Positions 15,999 to 25,358 of a stretch of DNA of 64,000 nucleotides are shown piece after piece; positions within the stretch are counted from its first letter, which is position 1, and the number at the start of each line of letters is the position of its first letter. The DNA comes from an uncultured beta proteobacterium. Its GTDB lineage: Bacteria > Pseudomonadota > Gammaproteobacteria > Burkholderiales > Burkholderiaceae_C. The position numbers were made by a program, and so were the translations under genes. The stretch is taken from assembly GCA_903909815.1 (NCBI GenBank), contig CAIVXG010000148.1, positions 1 to 64,000 of the forward strand, given 5' to 3'. The notes beneath the pieces are model-generated. The model saw only the letters and a list, made by a program, of their open reading frames with translations. It had not been told where the DNA came from and did no database searches.

Positions 15999-17288
15999 AT
16001 GAACACCATTCGCAAAGTCGCCATCATCGGCGGCAATCGCATCCCCTTTGCCCGCTCCAACACGGTCTATGCCCACGCCACCAACCAGCAGATGCTGACG
16101 GCCACGCTGCAAGGACTGGTGGACCGGTTCAGTCTGCATGGCGAGCGTATGGGCGACGTCGCAGCCGGCGCCGTGATGAAGCATTCGCGCGACTTCAACC
16201 TGGTGCGCGAGTCGGTGCTGTCCACGACGCTGGCGCGTGAAACCCCGGCCTTCGATCTGCAGCAGGCCTGCGGCACCGGTCTCGAAGCGGCCATGCTCGT
16301 GGCGAACAAGATCGCGCTGGGACAGATCGACTGCGGCATCGCGGGCGGCGTGGACACGACCTCGGACGCGCCCATCGCGCTGAACGAAAAAATGCGCACC
16401 ATTCTGCTCGACGCCAGTCGCGCCAGGAGTACTGGCCAGCGCCTGCGCGCCCTCGCCAAAATGCGGCCCGGCATGCTGTTCTCGCCCTTGCTGCCACGAA
16501 ACGGCGAGCCGCGCACCGGACTGTCCATGGGCGAACACGCCGAGTTGATGGCGCGCGAGTGGGGCATCAGCCGCGAAGACCAGGACGCGCTTGCCCTGAA
16601 GAGCCACTTGAACCTGGCCCGGGCCTATGGCGAAGGCTTCTTCACCGATCTGATGACGCCTTTCAAAGGCGTGACGCAGGACAACAATCTGCGCGCCGAG
16701 CTGACGCTGGAGAAACTACGTTCCCTCAAACCCGCTTTCGACAAGAAGGTGGCGCCGGATCAGGGCACACTTACCGCAGGCAACTCCACGCCGCTGACCG
16801 ATGGCTCCTCGGCCGTGCTTCTGGCCAGTGAAGCCTGGGCGCAGCAGCGCGGCCTGCCGGTGCTGGCCTATCTCACGTTCAGCGAGGTCGCCGCCGTCGA
16901 TTTCTTCGACAAGAAGGAGGGCCTGCTGATGGCCCCGGCCTACGCTGTGCCGCGCATGCTGGCGCGGGCCGGCCTCGCGTTGCAGGACTTTGACTTCTAC
17001 GAGATCCATGAAGCCTTTGCGGCCCAGGTGCTGTGCACGCTCAAGGCCTGGGAGGACGATAAGTTCTGTCGGGAGCGCCTGGGCTTGAATGCGCCTATGG
17101 GGACGATCGACCCAGCCAAGCTCAACGTCAACGGCAGCTCTTTGGCGGCGGGCCATCCTTTCGCCGCGACCGGTGGCCGCCTGGTCGCCACGCTGGCCAA
17201 GCTGCTCGCGCAAAAGGGTTCGGGTCGCGGCCTGATCTCGATCTGCGCGGCCGGCGGCCAGGGCGTCGTCGCCATCATCGAGCGCTGA
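15999..17288 (+). CDS. Acetyl-CoA acyltransferase (FadI/FadA2-type thiolase)
   Basis: This enzyme cleaves 3-oxoacyl-CoA with CoA. In 429 residues, Cys91 (QQACGTGLEA), YEIHEAFAAQ, His386 (AAGHPFAATGGR) and Cys416 (SICAAGGQG) are all present. HEAFA in place of NEAFA, and the length, place it with the FadI/trifunctional beta-subunit branch that uses long chains. ATG 15999 is preferred over an in-frame TTG at 15987. It is the third gene of the beta-oxidation operon. Confidence 0.9.
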   Translation: MNTIRKVAIIGGNRIPFARSNTVYAHATNQQMLTATLQGLVDRFSLHGERMGDVAAGAVMKHSRDFNLVRESVLSTTLARETPAFDLQQACGTGLEAAMLVANKIALGQIDCGIAGGVDTTSDAPIALNEKMRTILLDASRARSTGQRLRALAKMRPGMLFSPLLPRNGEPRTGLSMGEHAELMAREWGISREDQDALALKSHLNLARAYGEGFFTDLMTPFKGVTQDNNLRAELTLEKLRSLKPAFDKKVAPDQGTLTAGNSTPLTDGSSAVLLASEAWAQQRGLPVLAYLTFSEVAAVDFFDKKEGLLMAPAYAVPRMLARAGLALQDFDFYEIHEAFAAQVLCTLKAWEDDKFCRERLGLNAPMGTIDPAKLNVNGSSLAAGHPFAATGGRLVATLAKLLAQKGSGRGLISICAAGGQGVVAIIER

Positions 17289-17291
17289 GAG

Positions 17292-19115
17292 ATGGCCAGC
17301 TACAAGGCTCCGCTGCGCGACATGCGCTTCCTGATGAACGAGGTGTTCGACTACCCCGCGCATTACGCTCAACTCTCCAACGGCACCGACGCCACACCCG
17401 ACGTGATCGATGCCATCCTGGAAGGCGCGGCGACGCTGTGCGAGGAGGTGCTGGCACCGCTGAACCGTTCGGGCGACGAAGAGGGTTGCCACTTTCAGGG
17501 CGGCGTTGTCACGACGCCGGCGGGCTTCAAGCAGGCCTATGCGCAATACGTCGCAGGTGGCTGGCAGGGGCTGTCGTTTCCGTTGCAGTACGGCGGCCAG
17601 GGGCTGCCGGTGTCGGTCAACGTCTTCAAGTCCGAAATGATGGGAAGCGCGAACTGGTCTTTCAACATGTACCCGGGATTGAGCGTGGGCTGCATCAATA
17701 CGCTGTTGCAGTACGGCAGCGACGAACAAAAGCAGCAGTACCTGCCGGCGTTGGTGAGCGGTGAATGGACCGGCACCATGTGTCTGACCGAGCCCCAGTG
17801 CGGCACCGACCTGGCGCAGATCAAGACCCGGGCGCTGCCCCAGGCCGACGGCTCGTATCGGCTCACGGGCACCAAGATCTTCATCTCCGCCGGCGAGCAC
17901 GACCTGGCGCACAACATCGTGCACATCGTGCTGGCGCGCCTGCCCGATGCGCCGGCGGGAACGCGCGGCATCTCGCTGTTCCTCGTGCCCAAGTTTCTGG
18001 TACATGCGGATGGTTCCGTGGGAGCGCGCAACCCGGTGCACTGCGGCGCCATCGAGCACAAGATGGGCATCCGCGCCTCCGCCACCGCGGTGCTGAATTT
18101 CGACGAAGCCGTGGGCACGCTGATAGGCCAGCCGAACAAGGGGTTGGAGGCGATGTTCACCTTCATGAACACGGCGCGCATCGGCACGGCGATACAGGGC
18201 GTGGCGCACGCCGAGGCGTCTTTCCAGGGCGCTTTGCCCTATGCGCGCGAACGCCGCTCCATGCGAGCCCTGTCGGGCAAGAAGGAGCCCGACCAGGTGG
18301 CCGACGCGCTGATCTGGCATCCTGACGTGCGGCGCATGCTGCTCACGCAAAAGGCCATCGCCGAAGGCGGTCGCGCCATGATCTACGACGCAGCCATGGT
18401 GGCCGACAAGATGTTCAATGCCGTGACCGAGGCCGACCAAAAAAAGTACCAGCAGCACGACGGAAAGCTCGGATTCTTGACGCCGATTCTCAAGGGTTTC
18501 CTGACCGAAATGGGACTCGAAGCGGCGAACCTGGGGATGCAGGTGCTGGGCGGACACGGCTACATCCGCGAGCACGGCATGGAGCAGATCGCACGCGACG
18601 CCCGCATCGCCACGCTGTACGAAGGCACGACCGGCATTCAGGCCCTGGACCTGCTGGGGCGCAAGGTGCTGCTGGGGACAAAGGGAAAGTGCGTGCGCGA
18701 CTTCACGGCGACGATGGCGCGCTTTGCCCGGGCGCACCTGTTCAGTTCTGGAGCCATAGGGAATATGGCGCGAATGCTGCTGTGGCGCGCGCTGCAGTGG
18801 AACCTGCTGACCACCCGCATCCTGCTGCGCGCGCGCGGCGAGCGCGAACTCGTGGGCTCGGCCAGCGTCGACTACCTGATGTATTCGGGCTATGTGATGA
18901 TGGCCTACCACTGGGCGCTGCAGGCGGCGCGCGCTGCCGAACTCACGGCAAGTGGCAAAGGAGCCGAATCCTTGGAGTTCTACCGCGCCAAGGTGCAGAC
19001 GGCGGAGTTCTTCTTTGCGCGCTTGTTGCCGCGCGCCGACGCCCACCGCCAAGGGGCGCTGGCCCCGACGCGCTCCGTCATGCAGATGCATCAGGATCAC
19101 TTCGCCTTTCCTTAA
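17292..19115 (+). CDS. Acyl-CoA dehydrogenase, long FadE5-type
   Basis: This FAD enzyme makes the first double bond in acyl-CoA. At 607 residues it is longer than ordinary dehydrogenases (about 380) because of a C-terminal domain from about 470 on. The flavin-site segment MCLTEPQCGTDLAQIKTRA and the catalytic Glu444 in YEGTTGIQALD are visible. Position and context match mycobacterial FadE5, whose catalytic Glu lies at a very similar place. It starts 3 bases after the thiolase stop, so the two are tightly coupled. Confidence 0.92.
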   Translation: MASYKAPLRDMRFLMNEVFDYPAHYAQLSNGTDATPDVIDAILEGAATLCEEVLAPLNRSGDEEGCHFQGGVVTTPAGFKQAYAQYVAGGWQGLSFPLQYGGQGLPVSVNVFKSEMMGSANWSFNMYPGLSVGCINTLLQYGSDEQKQQYLPALVSGEWTGTMCLTEPQCGTDLAQIKTRALPQADGSYRLTGTKIFISAGEHDLAHNIVHIVLARLPDAPAGTRGISLFLVPKFLVHADGSVGARNPVHCGAIEHKMGIRASATAVLNFDEAVGTLIGQPNKGLEAMFTFMNTARIGTAIQGVAHAEASFQGALPYARERRSMRALSGKKEPDQVADALIWHPDVRRMLLTQKAIAEGGRAMIYDAAMVADKMFNAVTEADQKKYQQHDGKLGFLTPILKGFLTEMGLEAANLGMQVLGGHGYIREHGMEQIARDARIATLYEGTTGIQALDLLGRKVLLGTKGKCVRDFTATMARFARAHLFSSGAIGNMARMLLWRALQWNLLTTRILLRARGERELVGSASVDYLMYSGYVMMAYHWALQAARAAELTASGKGAESLEFYRAKVQTAEFFFARLLPRADAHRQGALAPTRSVMQMHQDHFAFP

Positions 19116-19141
19116 CTCAGTCGCTCACACCGGAAAACGTC

Positions 19142-20812
19142 ATGGAAAAAATATGGATCAAGAGCTACTCCGCGGGTGTCCCGGCCGAGATCGACGTGGG
19201 CGCCATCGGCACCATCGCCGACTACTTTGAGGAGGCTGTGCGCCAGTACGGCGAGCGAGCCGCCTTCATCAGCGGCGCCACCGGCGTGGCGCTGACATAC
19301 CGCGAACTCGACCGGCTCACGCTGCGGTTGGCGGCCTACTTCCAGTCGGTGTTGAAGCTGGAGCGCGGCACGCGCGTGGCGCTGATGATGCCCAACTTGC
19401 TGCAATACCCGGTGTGCCTGTTCGGACTGCTGCGTGCGGGCTACGTGGTGGTAAATGTGAACCCCCAGTACACGCCGCGCGAACTGGAGCACCAGCTCAA
19501 GGATTCGGGCGCGCAGGCCATGATCGTGGTCGAGGTGTTCGCGCACACGCTTGCCAAGGTGATCGCCAACACCGGGGTCAAGCACGTGGTCGTGACCGGC
19601 CTGGCCGACATGATGCCCTGGGCCAAACGCGTGCTTGGCAACTTTGTCATTCGAAAGGTGAAAAAGGCGGTTCCGCCTTACGAACTGCCTGGCAGCGTGG
19701 GCTTCCTGGAGATGCTGAAGGTGGGCGCTTCCCACAGCTTTTCGGCGGTCGCGATGGACCCGAAGGACCTGGCGTTCCTGCAGTACACGGGCGGCACCAC
19801 CGGTGTCTCCAAGGGCGCCATGCTGTCGCACTTCAATGTGCTGGCCAACGCCAAGCAGGGGCAGGTCTGGAGCGACCCGTTCCTGGACACCAGCGTGGAG
19901 CTGATCAGCATCACCGCGATACCGCTCTACCACATCTTCGCGCTTGGATCCTGCCTGGGCTTCATCGGTCGCGGCGGCAGCAACGTGCTGGTGGCGGACC
20001 CGCGCAACATCCCGGCCTTCGTGAAGGTGCTGGGTCAATACCGCTTCGTCTCGCTGCCGGCGGTGAACACGTTGTTCAATGGCCTGATCCACGACAAGGA
20101 CTTTGCCGGCATCGATTTCAGCGCGCTGCGCTTCGCCGTGGGCGGGGGCGCTGCCGTGCAGCGAGCCGTTGCGCAGCGCTGGCAGCAGATCACCAACACG
20201 CCCTTGGTCGAAGGCTATGGTCTGACCGAATGCTCTCCCACCGTCACCGTCAATCCGCTGGATTTGAAGGAGTTCAGCGGCAGCATCGGTCTGCCCGTGC
20301 CGTCGACCGAAGTGTCGATTCGGGACATTGAGGGGCGCGAGCTCGGCATCGGCGAGGCCGGCGAACTGTGCGTCAAGGGACCGCAGGTGATGCAGGGTTA
20401 TTGGCAACGTCCCAAGGAGACCGCCGACGTGATGACGGCAGACGGTTTCCTGCGCACGGGCGACGTGGCCATGATGGACGAGCGCGGTTTCCTGAAGATC
20501 GTGGATCGGCTCAAGGACATGATCCTGGTGTCGGGCTTCAACGTGTACCCGAACGAGATCGAGGAAGTGGTGATGCTGCACCCCGATGTGTACGAGGTCG
20601 CCGCCGTCGGCAAGAGCAGCCCTGTCACCGGTGAGATGGTCAAGATTTTTGTGGTTAAGAAGAGGCCTGAGTTGACGCAGGAGCAACTGCTGGCGCACTG
20701 CCGCGAGAACCTCACAGCTTACAAGGTTCCGCGCGAAGTGGAGTTCCTGGACGAACTGCCCAAAAGCAACGTGGGCAAGATCTTGCGCCGCCAATTGCGC
20801 GAACGCGCCTGA
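19142..20812 (+). CDS. fadD: Long-chain fatty acid-CoA ligase
   Basis: The 556-residue ANL-family enzyme activates a fatty acid through an acyl-AMP. It has the P-loop YTGGTTGVSKGAMLSH from residue 215, the A5 motif GYGLTECSP, LRTGDVAMMDERGF, and the C-terminal lysine in LPKSNVGKILRR. Its length equals E. coli FadD. The frame stays open upstream, but homology starts at MEKIWIKSYSAG, where GGAAAA precedes ATG 19142. It lies 26 bases after the dehydrogenase and supplies the substrate for the four genes before it. Confidence 0.93.
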   Translation: MEKIWIKSYSAGVPAEIDVGAIGTIADYFEEAVRQYGERAAFISGATGVALTYRELDRLTLRLAAYFQSVLKLERGTRVALMMPNLLQYPVCLFGLLRAGYVVVNVNPQYTPRELEHQLKDSGAQAMIVVEVFAHTLAKVIANTGVKHVVVTGLADMMPWAKRVLGNFVIRKVKKAVPPYELPGSVGFLEMLKVGASHSFSAVAMDPKDLAFLQYTGGTTGVSKGAMLSHFNVLANAKQGQVWSDPFLDTSVELISITAIPLYHIFALGSCLGFIGRGGSNVLVADPRNIPAFVKVLGQYRFVSLPAVNTLFNGLIHDKDFAGIDFSALRFAVGGGAAVQRAVAQRWQQITNTPLVEGYGLTECSPTVTVNPLDLKEFSGSIGLPVPSTEVSIRDIEGRELGIGEAGELCVKGPQVMQGYWQRPKETADVMTADGFLRTGDVAMMDERGFLKIVDRLKDMILVSGFNVYPNEIEEVVMLHPDVYEVAAVGKSSPVTGEMVKIFVVKKRPELTQEQLLAHCRENLTAYKVPREVEFLDELPKSNVGKILRRQLRERA

Positions 20813-20826
20813 AGAAAGCAACCCTC

Positions 20827-21444
20827 ATGACACCCACCCTCATCGTCGCCGCGCCGCTGCTCTTGCTCTACCTGCTGTTCCTGCTCTGGTACGGCGGGCG
20901 CACAACACCCTTGAGTGAAGCCGAGATCGTGCAGTTTGAAAAGGTATTGGGCCAGCTGACGCAGGACCGGCCCGGGCCGCCGGCGACGCAGTTGGTGCGC
21001 CTGCTCGCGGCCCATGATGACGGGCGGGAGTTCGTGATGCACAACTTGGTGCGCTACCGCGCCCGCGCGCTGTACCCGGTGGGTCAGGATTTTGGCGACA
21101 GCGCGCGCGCCGCCGACCAGCGCTACGGACGCGCGGTTCTGTGGCCGCTGCTGCGCAGCGCCTCGGTGCCGGTGTTCCTGGCCAAGTGCGCCGGGCGCTT
21201 TATTGAGCCCGAAGGCACGCCACCCTGGGATTACGTGGCCATGGTGCGTTATCGCAGTCGTCGTGACTTTTTGCGCTTTGCCGTGTTGATCGAGGGCCAG
21301 GCCATCGCTGTGCACAAATGGGCGGCCATAGAGCAAACGCTAATCACGCCGCTCAAACCGCTGGCCAGCCTGATCTTCGTGCGCGCTGCCGTGGCTGCGG
21401 TGTTGCTCGTGCTGGGCGCTGGCCTGCTGGCGCTGGTCGCATAG
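20827..21444 (+). CDS. Membrane-anchored protein, possible DUF1330-like domain
   Basis: A 205-residue protein with a hydrophobic N-terminal anchor (about 5-22) and a C-terminal hydrophobic span (about 180-204). The middle part, MHNLVRYRARALYP to DYVAMVRYRSRRDFL, resembles small dimeric ferredoxin-like barrels such as DUF1330, but I am not certain. It sits 14 bases after fadD and 5 before a GST-like gene, so it belongs to the operon. It may hold a pathway protein at the inner membrane. No catalytic residues were recognised. Confidence 0.6.
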   Translation: MTPTLIVAAPLLLLYLLFLLWYGGRTTPLSEAEIVQFEKVLGQLTQDRPGPPATQLVRLLAAHDDGREFVMHNLVRYRARALYPVGQDFGDSARAADQRYGRAVLWPLLRSASVPVFLAKCAGRFIEPEGTPPWDYVAMVRYRSRRDFLRFAVLIEGQAIAVHKWAAIEQTLITPLKPLASLIFVRAAVAAVLLVLGAGLLALVA

Positions 21445-21449
21445 GCTCC

Positions 21450-22526
21450 ATGACAGCAGCCGCGGACCCCAGCATGAAAGCACCCATGGCCTTGAAGGGG
21501 GCGCCGGGCTCGCCCTACACGCGCAAGATGCTGGCGCTGCTGCGCTACCGGCGCATTCCTTACCGGTTGCTGCATGGCATGGCGGCCGAGCAGGCCGGAC
21601 TGCCCAAACCGGCGGTCGAGTTGCTGCCCACCTTCTACCTGCCCGATGCCTCGGGTGCACTGCAGGCCGTGACCGATTCGACGCCGCTGCTGCGCCGCTT
21701 CGAGCGCGAAATTCCCGCTCGGGCGGTGCAGCCGCGCGACCCGGTGCTGCGCTTCATCGACAGCGTGCTGGAAGACTATGCCGACGAGTGGCTGTCCAAG
21801 GCCATGTACCACTACCGTTGGCAGTTTGCGCCCGACATCGACAAGGCGGGAAGCGTCATTCCCCTGCAGTACCTGGGCACTTGCATTCCCGCGGCGATGG
21901 CACGGGGCGCGAAGCAGCAGTTCTCTGCGCGCCAGATCGGCCGCCTGGCCGTGGTGGGCTCCAGCGCGCTCACGGCGGGCGTGATCGAAGCCTCTTACGA
22001 GCGCCTGCTGGACCGCCTGGACGCACACTTTGAGCGCTACCCCTTCCTCATGGGAGCGCGCCCGGGCGCCTGCGATTTCGCACTCTACGGGCAGTTGACG
22101 CAGATGACTCAGATCGATCCCACGCCCATGGCGATCGCGCTGGCGCGCTCGCCGCGAACCGTTGCCTGGGTCGGATTGGTGGAAGATCTGTCTGGGCTGG
22201 AGCCTGGCGAAGGTGACTGGATCAAGTCCGATGCCCTGCCCGAGACCCTGATCGCCGTTTTGCAGGAAGTCGCCCGCTGCTATGTGCCCATGATGCTGGC
22301 GAACGCGTGCGCGCACGCTCAAGCTGCACGCGAGTTCCAGACGTTGATCGATGGCCTGACATGGTCGCAAGCAACGGTGAGCTACCAGGCCAAGTGCGTG
22401 CGCTGGCTGCGCGAGGAGTTTGCCGCCCTGCGCCCGAGCGAGCAGGCGCTCGCCGACGATATTTTGCAGCGCGGCGCTTGTGCCGCCCTGGTGCATGAAG
22501 CGCTGGCGAGCGCGTGCGCCAATTGA
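21450..22526 (+). CDS. GST-like protein with long C-terminal extension (first copy)
   Basis: The N-terminal 80 residues are a thioredoxin-fold GST domain (GSPYTRKMLALLRYRRIPYR). A helical GST_C-like part follows (FLMGARPGACDFALYGQL), and then about 130 extra residues. At 358 residues it is much longer than a standard GST (about 210). It is a diverged relative of the 371-residue gene at 26.3 kb. Such proteins may conjugate, reduce or just bind hydrophobic intermediates. It starts at ATG 21450, 5 bases after the preceding stop. Confidence 0.7.
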   Translation: MTAAADPSMKAPMALKGAPGSPYTRKMLALLRYRRIPYRLLHGMAAEQAGLPKPAVELLPTFYLPDASGALQAVTDSTPLLRRFEREIPARAVQPRDPVLRFIDSVLEDYADEWLSKAMYHYRWQFAPDIDKAGSVIPLQYLGTCIPAAMARGAKQQFSARQIGRLAVVGSSALTAGVIEASYERLLDRLDAHFERYPFLMGARPGACDFALYGQLTQMTQIDPTPMAIALARSPRTVAWVGLVEDLSGLEPGEGDWIKSDALPETLIAVLQEVARCYVPMMLANACAHAQAAREFQTLIDGLTWSQATVSYQAKCVRWLREEFAALRPSEQALADDILQRGACAALVHEALASACAN

Positions 22527-22549
22527 ACCACGCACGGAGCCGCACCATC

Positions 22550-23665
22550 ATGCAGATCACCGAATTCTGGACCCACCGCAGCCGCCTGCGCGAAACCAAG
22601 ATCGTCCAGCGGGAGTCGGTCGCGCTGAACGACGGCGAATGCCGTCTGGCCATCGACAAGTTTGCCCTGACTGCGAACAACGTGAGCTACGCCACCAGCG
22701 GCGAGGCCATCGGCTACTGGCGCTATTTTCCGGCCGAGGGTGAATGGGGCAAGGTGCCGGTCTGGGGCTTTGCCGACGTGCTGGAGTCGCGCTGCCCGGG
22801 GCTGCTCGTGGGCGAGCGCATCTGGGGCTTTTTCCCGATGGCATCCCATGTGACGATGCAGCCCGCGCGCCTGAGTGCGGGCAACTTCTTCGACATGGCG
22901 GCGCACCGCCAGGACCTGCCGCGTCTGTACAACCAGTACTACCGCACCGCTGGCGAACCGGCTGCGCTGCGCGCCATGGAAGACGAGCGCTGCCTGCTGT
23001 ACCCGCTGTTTGCCACGTCCTTCATCATCTACGACAGCCTGCTGGACAACGACTTCTTCGGTGCCGACCAGGTCGTCATCGCATCGGCTTCATCCAAGAC
23101 CGCGTTCGGTCTGGCGCACCTGCTGCACCACGATGCGGATGTGCGCCGCCTGGGCAAGCGCGTGATCGGGCTGACCTCGCCGGGCAAGATCGACTTCGTG
23201 CAGTCGCTCGGTGTCTGCGACCAGGTTCTTGGCTACGACCAGGTCGAGCAGATCGATCCCAGCGTGAAGACCGCTTTCGTCGACATGTCGGGTAACCGCG
23301 AACTGGTGGCGCGCGTGCACCGGCACGTTGGAGAAAACATCGTGGACAGCGCCATGGTGGGCGCGACGCACTGGGAACACACGCGCAAGGGCAACCCGCT
23401 GCCGGACGCGAAGGATGTGTCCCTGCCCGGCGCCAGGCCGGCATTTTTCTTTGCCCCGACGCGCTTTGCGAAGCGGGAAAAGGACTGGGGACCGGGCGTG
23501 GTCACGGCCCGCGCGTTCGATGCCACGCAACGCATCGCCGCCAGTCTGAAGGGTCAGATCCAGGTGGTGCATCGGAGCGGGCCCGACGCCGTTGTCCAGA
23601 GCTACGCCGAGGTGATCGACAACACCCTGCCCCCTGCGGTGGGGTTGATGCTGTCGCTGCGTTGA
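22550..23665 (+). CDS. DUF2855 family protein
   Basis: The 371-residue protein begins with MQITEFWTHRSRLRETKI and contains FALTANNVSYATSGEAIGYW and KVPVWGFADV, which fit DUF2855. The central part (VVIASASSKTAFGLAHLL) is Rossmann-like. The whole resembles a diverged medium-chain dehydrogenase/reductase without clear zinc ligands, so a reductase acting on an acyl or enone intermediate is possible but inferred. It starts at ATG 22550, 23 bases after the GST-like gene, and precedes a sulfatase. Confidence 0.7.
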   Translation: MQITEFWTHRSRLRETKIVQRESVALNDGECRLAIDKFALTANNVSYATSGEAIGYWRYFPAEGEWGKVPVWGFADVLESRCPGLLVGERIWGFFPMASHVTMQPARLSAGNFFDMAAHRQDLPRLYNQYYRTAGEPAALRAMEDERCLLYPLFATSFIIYDSLLDNDFFGADQVVIASASSKTAFGLAHLLHHDADVRRLGKRVIGLTSPGKIDFVQSLGVCDQVLGYDQVEQIDPSVKTAFVDMSGNRELVARVHRHVGENIVDSAMVGATHWEHTRKGNPLPDAKDVSLPGARPAFFFAPTRFAKREKDWGPGVVTARAFDATQRIAASLKGQIQVVHRSGPDAVVQSYAEVIDNTLPPAVGLMLSLR

Positions 23666-23690
23666 GGGCAATTCAAACGGAGACCCGACC

Positions 23691-25355
23691 ATGAAACTGA
23701 AGAAGACCCTCGCCATTTCGGCGGCTGTGCTGGCCGTGCTTGCGGCCGGCCTCTATGCGAACCGACTGCAACTCTTCAAGTACTCGCTGGGTTGGTACAC
23801 CGACATCATGCATCCCCGTGCTGCCAACCAAGTTGTTCCCTGGGCCATTGGGCCCGAAACGGCGGCGCTGCCGCTGGCGCAGCGAGCGCCGAACATCATC
23901 GTGATCCTGGCTGATGACCTGGGCAGCAACGACGTCAGCACCAGCGGCGGGGGGCACACGGCCGAGGGCGTGCCCACGCCCAACATCGACGCCATCGCGC
24001 GCGACGGCGTGCGCTTTGATCAGGGCTATGCGGGCAGCGCGGTCTGCACGGTGTCGCGCGCCGCGCTGCTGACCGGACGCTACCCGTGGCGCTTCGGCGT
24101 GGAGTTCACGCCCACGCCGGGCGCCATGGCGCGTGTGGCCGGCGACCTTTACGCCGATCCGGACCGTCTCTACCCGGTGGTGATCGACACCGAGAAAGCG
24201 GGTGTGGCCAAGGACTTCAACGACCTGGGCATGCCGCCCACCGAGCAGACCATCGCCAAACTGCTCAAACCCCGCGGCTACCACACTATCCACATCGGCA
24301 AGTGGCACCTGGGCAGCACGCCGCAGATGCGGCCCAACAACCAGGGCTTTGACGAGAGCTTGTTCATGGAGAGCGGCCTGTACCTGCCAGAACACGATCG
24401 CAATGTCGTCAACTCCAAGCAGGACTTCGACCCGATCGACAAGTTTCTCTGGCCCAATATGCGCTTTGGTGTGAGCTTTAACGGGGGCAAGTGGTTCGAG
24501 CCGAGCAAGTACCTGACCGACTACTTCACCGACGAAGCCGTGACGGCGATCAAGCGCAACAAGAACCAGCCCTTCTTCATGTACTTGGCGCATTGGGGCG
24601 TGCACACGCCGCTGCAGGCGAGCAAGGCCGACTACGATGCGCTGCCCAACATTCCGGACCACCGCCGCCGCGTCTACGCCGCCATGGTGCGCTCCATCGA
24701 CCGCAGTGTGGGCAGGGTGCTGCAAACGCTACAAGAAGAAGGGCTGGACCAGAACACCATCGTCATCTTCACCAGCGACAACGGCGCGCCCGGCTACATC
24801 GGCATACCCGACGTGAACAGTCCCTACCGCGGCTGGAAGCTGACCTTCTTTCAGGGCGGCATACGCGTGCCCTATGTGGCCCAATGGCCAGGCCATATTG
24901 CGCCCGGCACGCAATACACCCAGCCGGTCTCCAATATCGACATCCTGCCCACCGTGCTGGCCGCCGCCGGTGGCGCCGTGCCCGCAGACCGGGTCATCGA
25001 CGGTGTGAATCTGCTACCGTTCCTGGCCAAGAACGCCCCGTTGCAACCGCAGCGCAGTCTGTTCTGGCGTGACGGCCCGTACCGCGCGGTGCAGGACCAG
25101 GGATGGAAGCTGATCGCCTCGGAAAATCCCAAGAAGGACTGGGTGTTCAACCTGAGCAAGGATCCGACCGAGAAGTTCAACCTTGCCGCCACCGAGCCGC
25201 AGCAGTTGGCGCGCCTGAAGGCGCTGCTGCAGACGCACAACGCCCAGATGCCGGCGCCGTTGTGGCCCTCGTTCATCCATTTTCCCGTGGCCATCGACAA
25301 GACCCTGGACCAGAAGCCGACGCCCAAGGACGAATACACCTACTGGTACAACTGA
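23691..25355 (+). CDS. Periplasmic sulfatase with unusual active-site motif (CTVSR)
   Basis: A 554-residue type I sulfatase with an N-terminal membrane anchor or signal (residues 6-24). Metal ligands are in PNIIVILADDLG, HIGKWHLG and the later TSDNGAPGY. The cysteine that becomes formylglycine is Cys119 in AVCTVSRAALLTGRY. The third position of the C-X-P/A-X-R code is Val, which is rare and could affect maturation. It hydrolyses sulfate esters outside the cytoplasm. It lies inside the catabolic operon, 25 bases after DUF2855 and 3 before an SDR. No maturase gene lies in the window. Confidence 0.88.
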   Translation: MKLKKTLAISAAVLAVLAAGLYANRLQLFKYSLGWYTDIMHPRAANQVVPWAIGPETAALPLAQRAPNIIVILADDLGSNDVSTSGGGHTAEGVPTPNIDAIARDGVRFDQGYAGSAVCTVSRAALLTGRYPWRFGVEFTPTPGAMARVAGDLYADPDRLYPVVIDTEKAGVAKDFNDLGMPPTEQTIAKLLKPRGYHTIHIGKWHLGSTPQMRPNNQGFDESLFMESGLYLPEHDRNVVNSKQDFDPIDKFLWPNMRFGVSFNGGKWFEPSKYLTDYFTDEAVTAIKRNKNQPFFMYLAHWGVHTPLQASKADYDALPNIPDHRRRVYAAMVRSIDRSVGRVLQTLQEEGLDQNTIVIFTSDNGAPGYIGIPDVNSPYRGWKLTFFQGGIRVPYVAQWPGHIAPGTQYTQPVSNIDILPTVLAAAGGAVPADRVIDGVNLLPFLAKNAPLQPQRSLFWRDGPYRAVQDQGWKLIASENPKKDWVFNLSKDPTEKFNLAATEPQQLARLKALLQTHNAQMPAPLWPSFIHFPVAIDKTLDQKPTPKDEYTYWYN

Positions 25356-25358
25356 GCC

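Noticed and set aside
16716-19100. A 794-codon open frame on the - strand
   Set aside because: It lies opposite the well-supported thiolase and acyl-CoA dehydrogenase genes and has no known motif. Long antisense frames are common in GC-rich DNA with G/C third positions. The similar frames opposite fadD and opposite the second sulfatase were rejected for the same reason.
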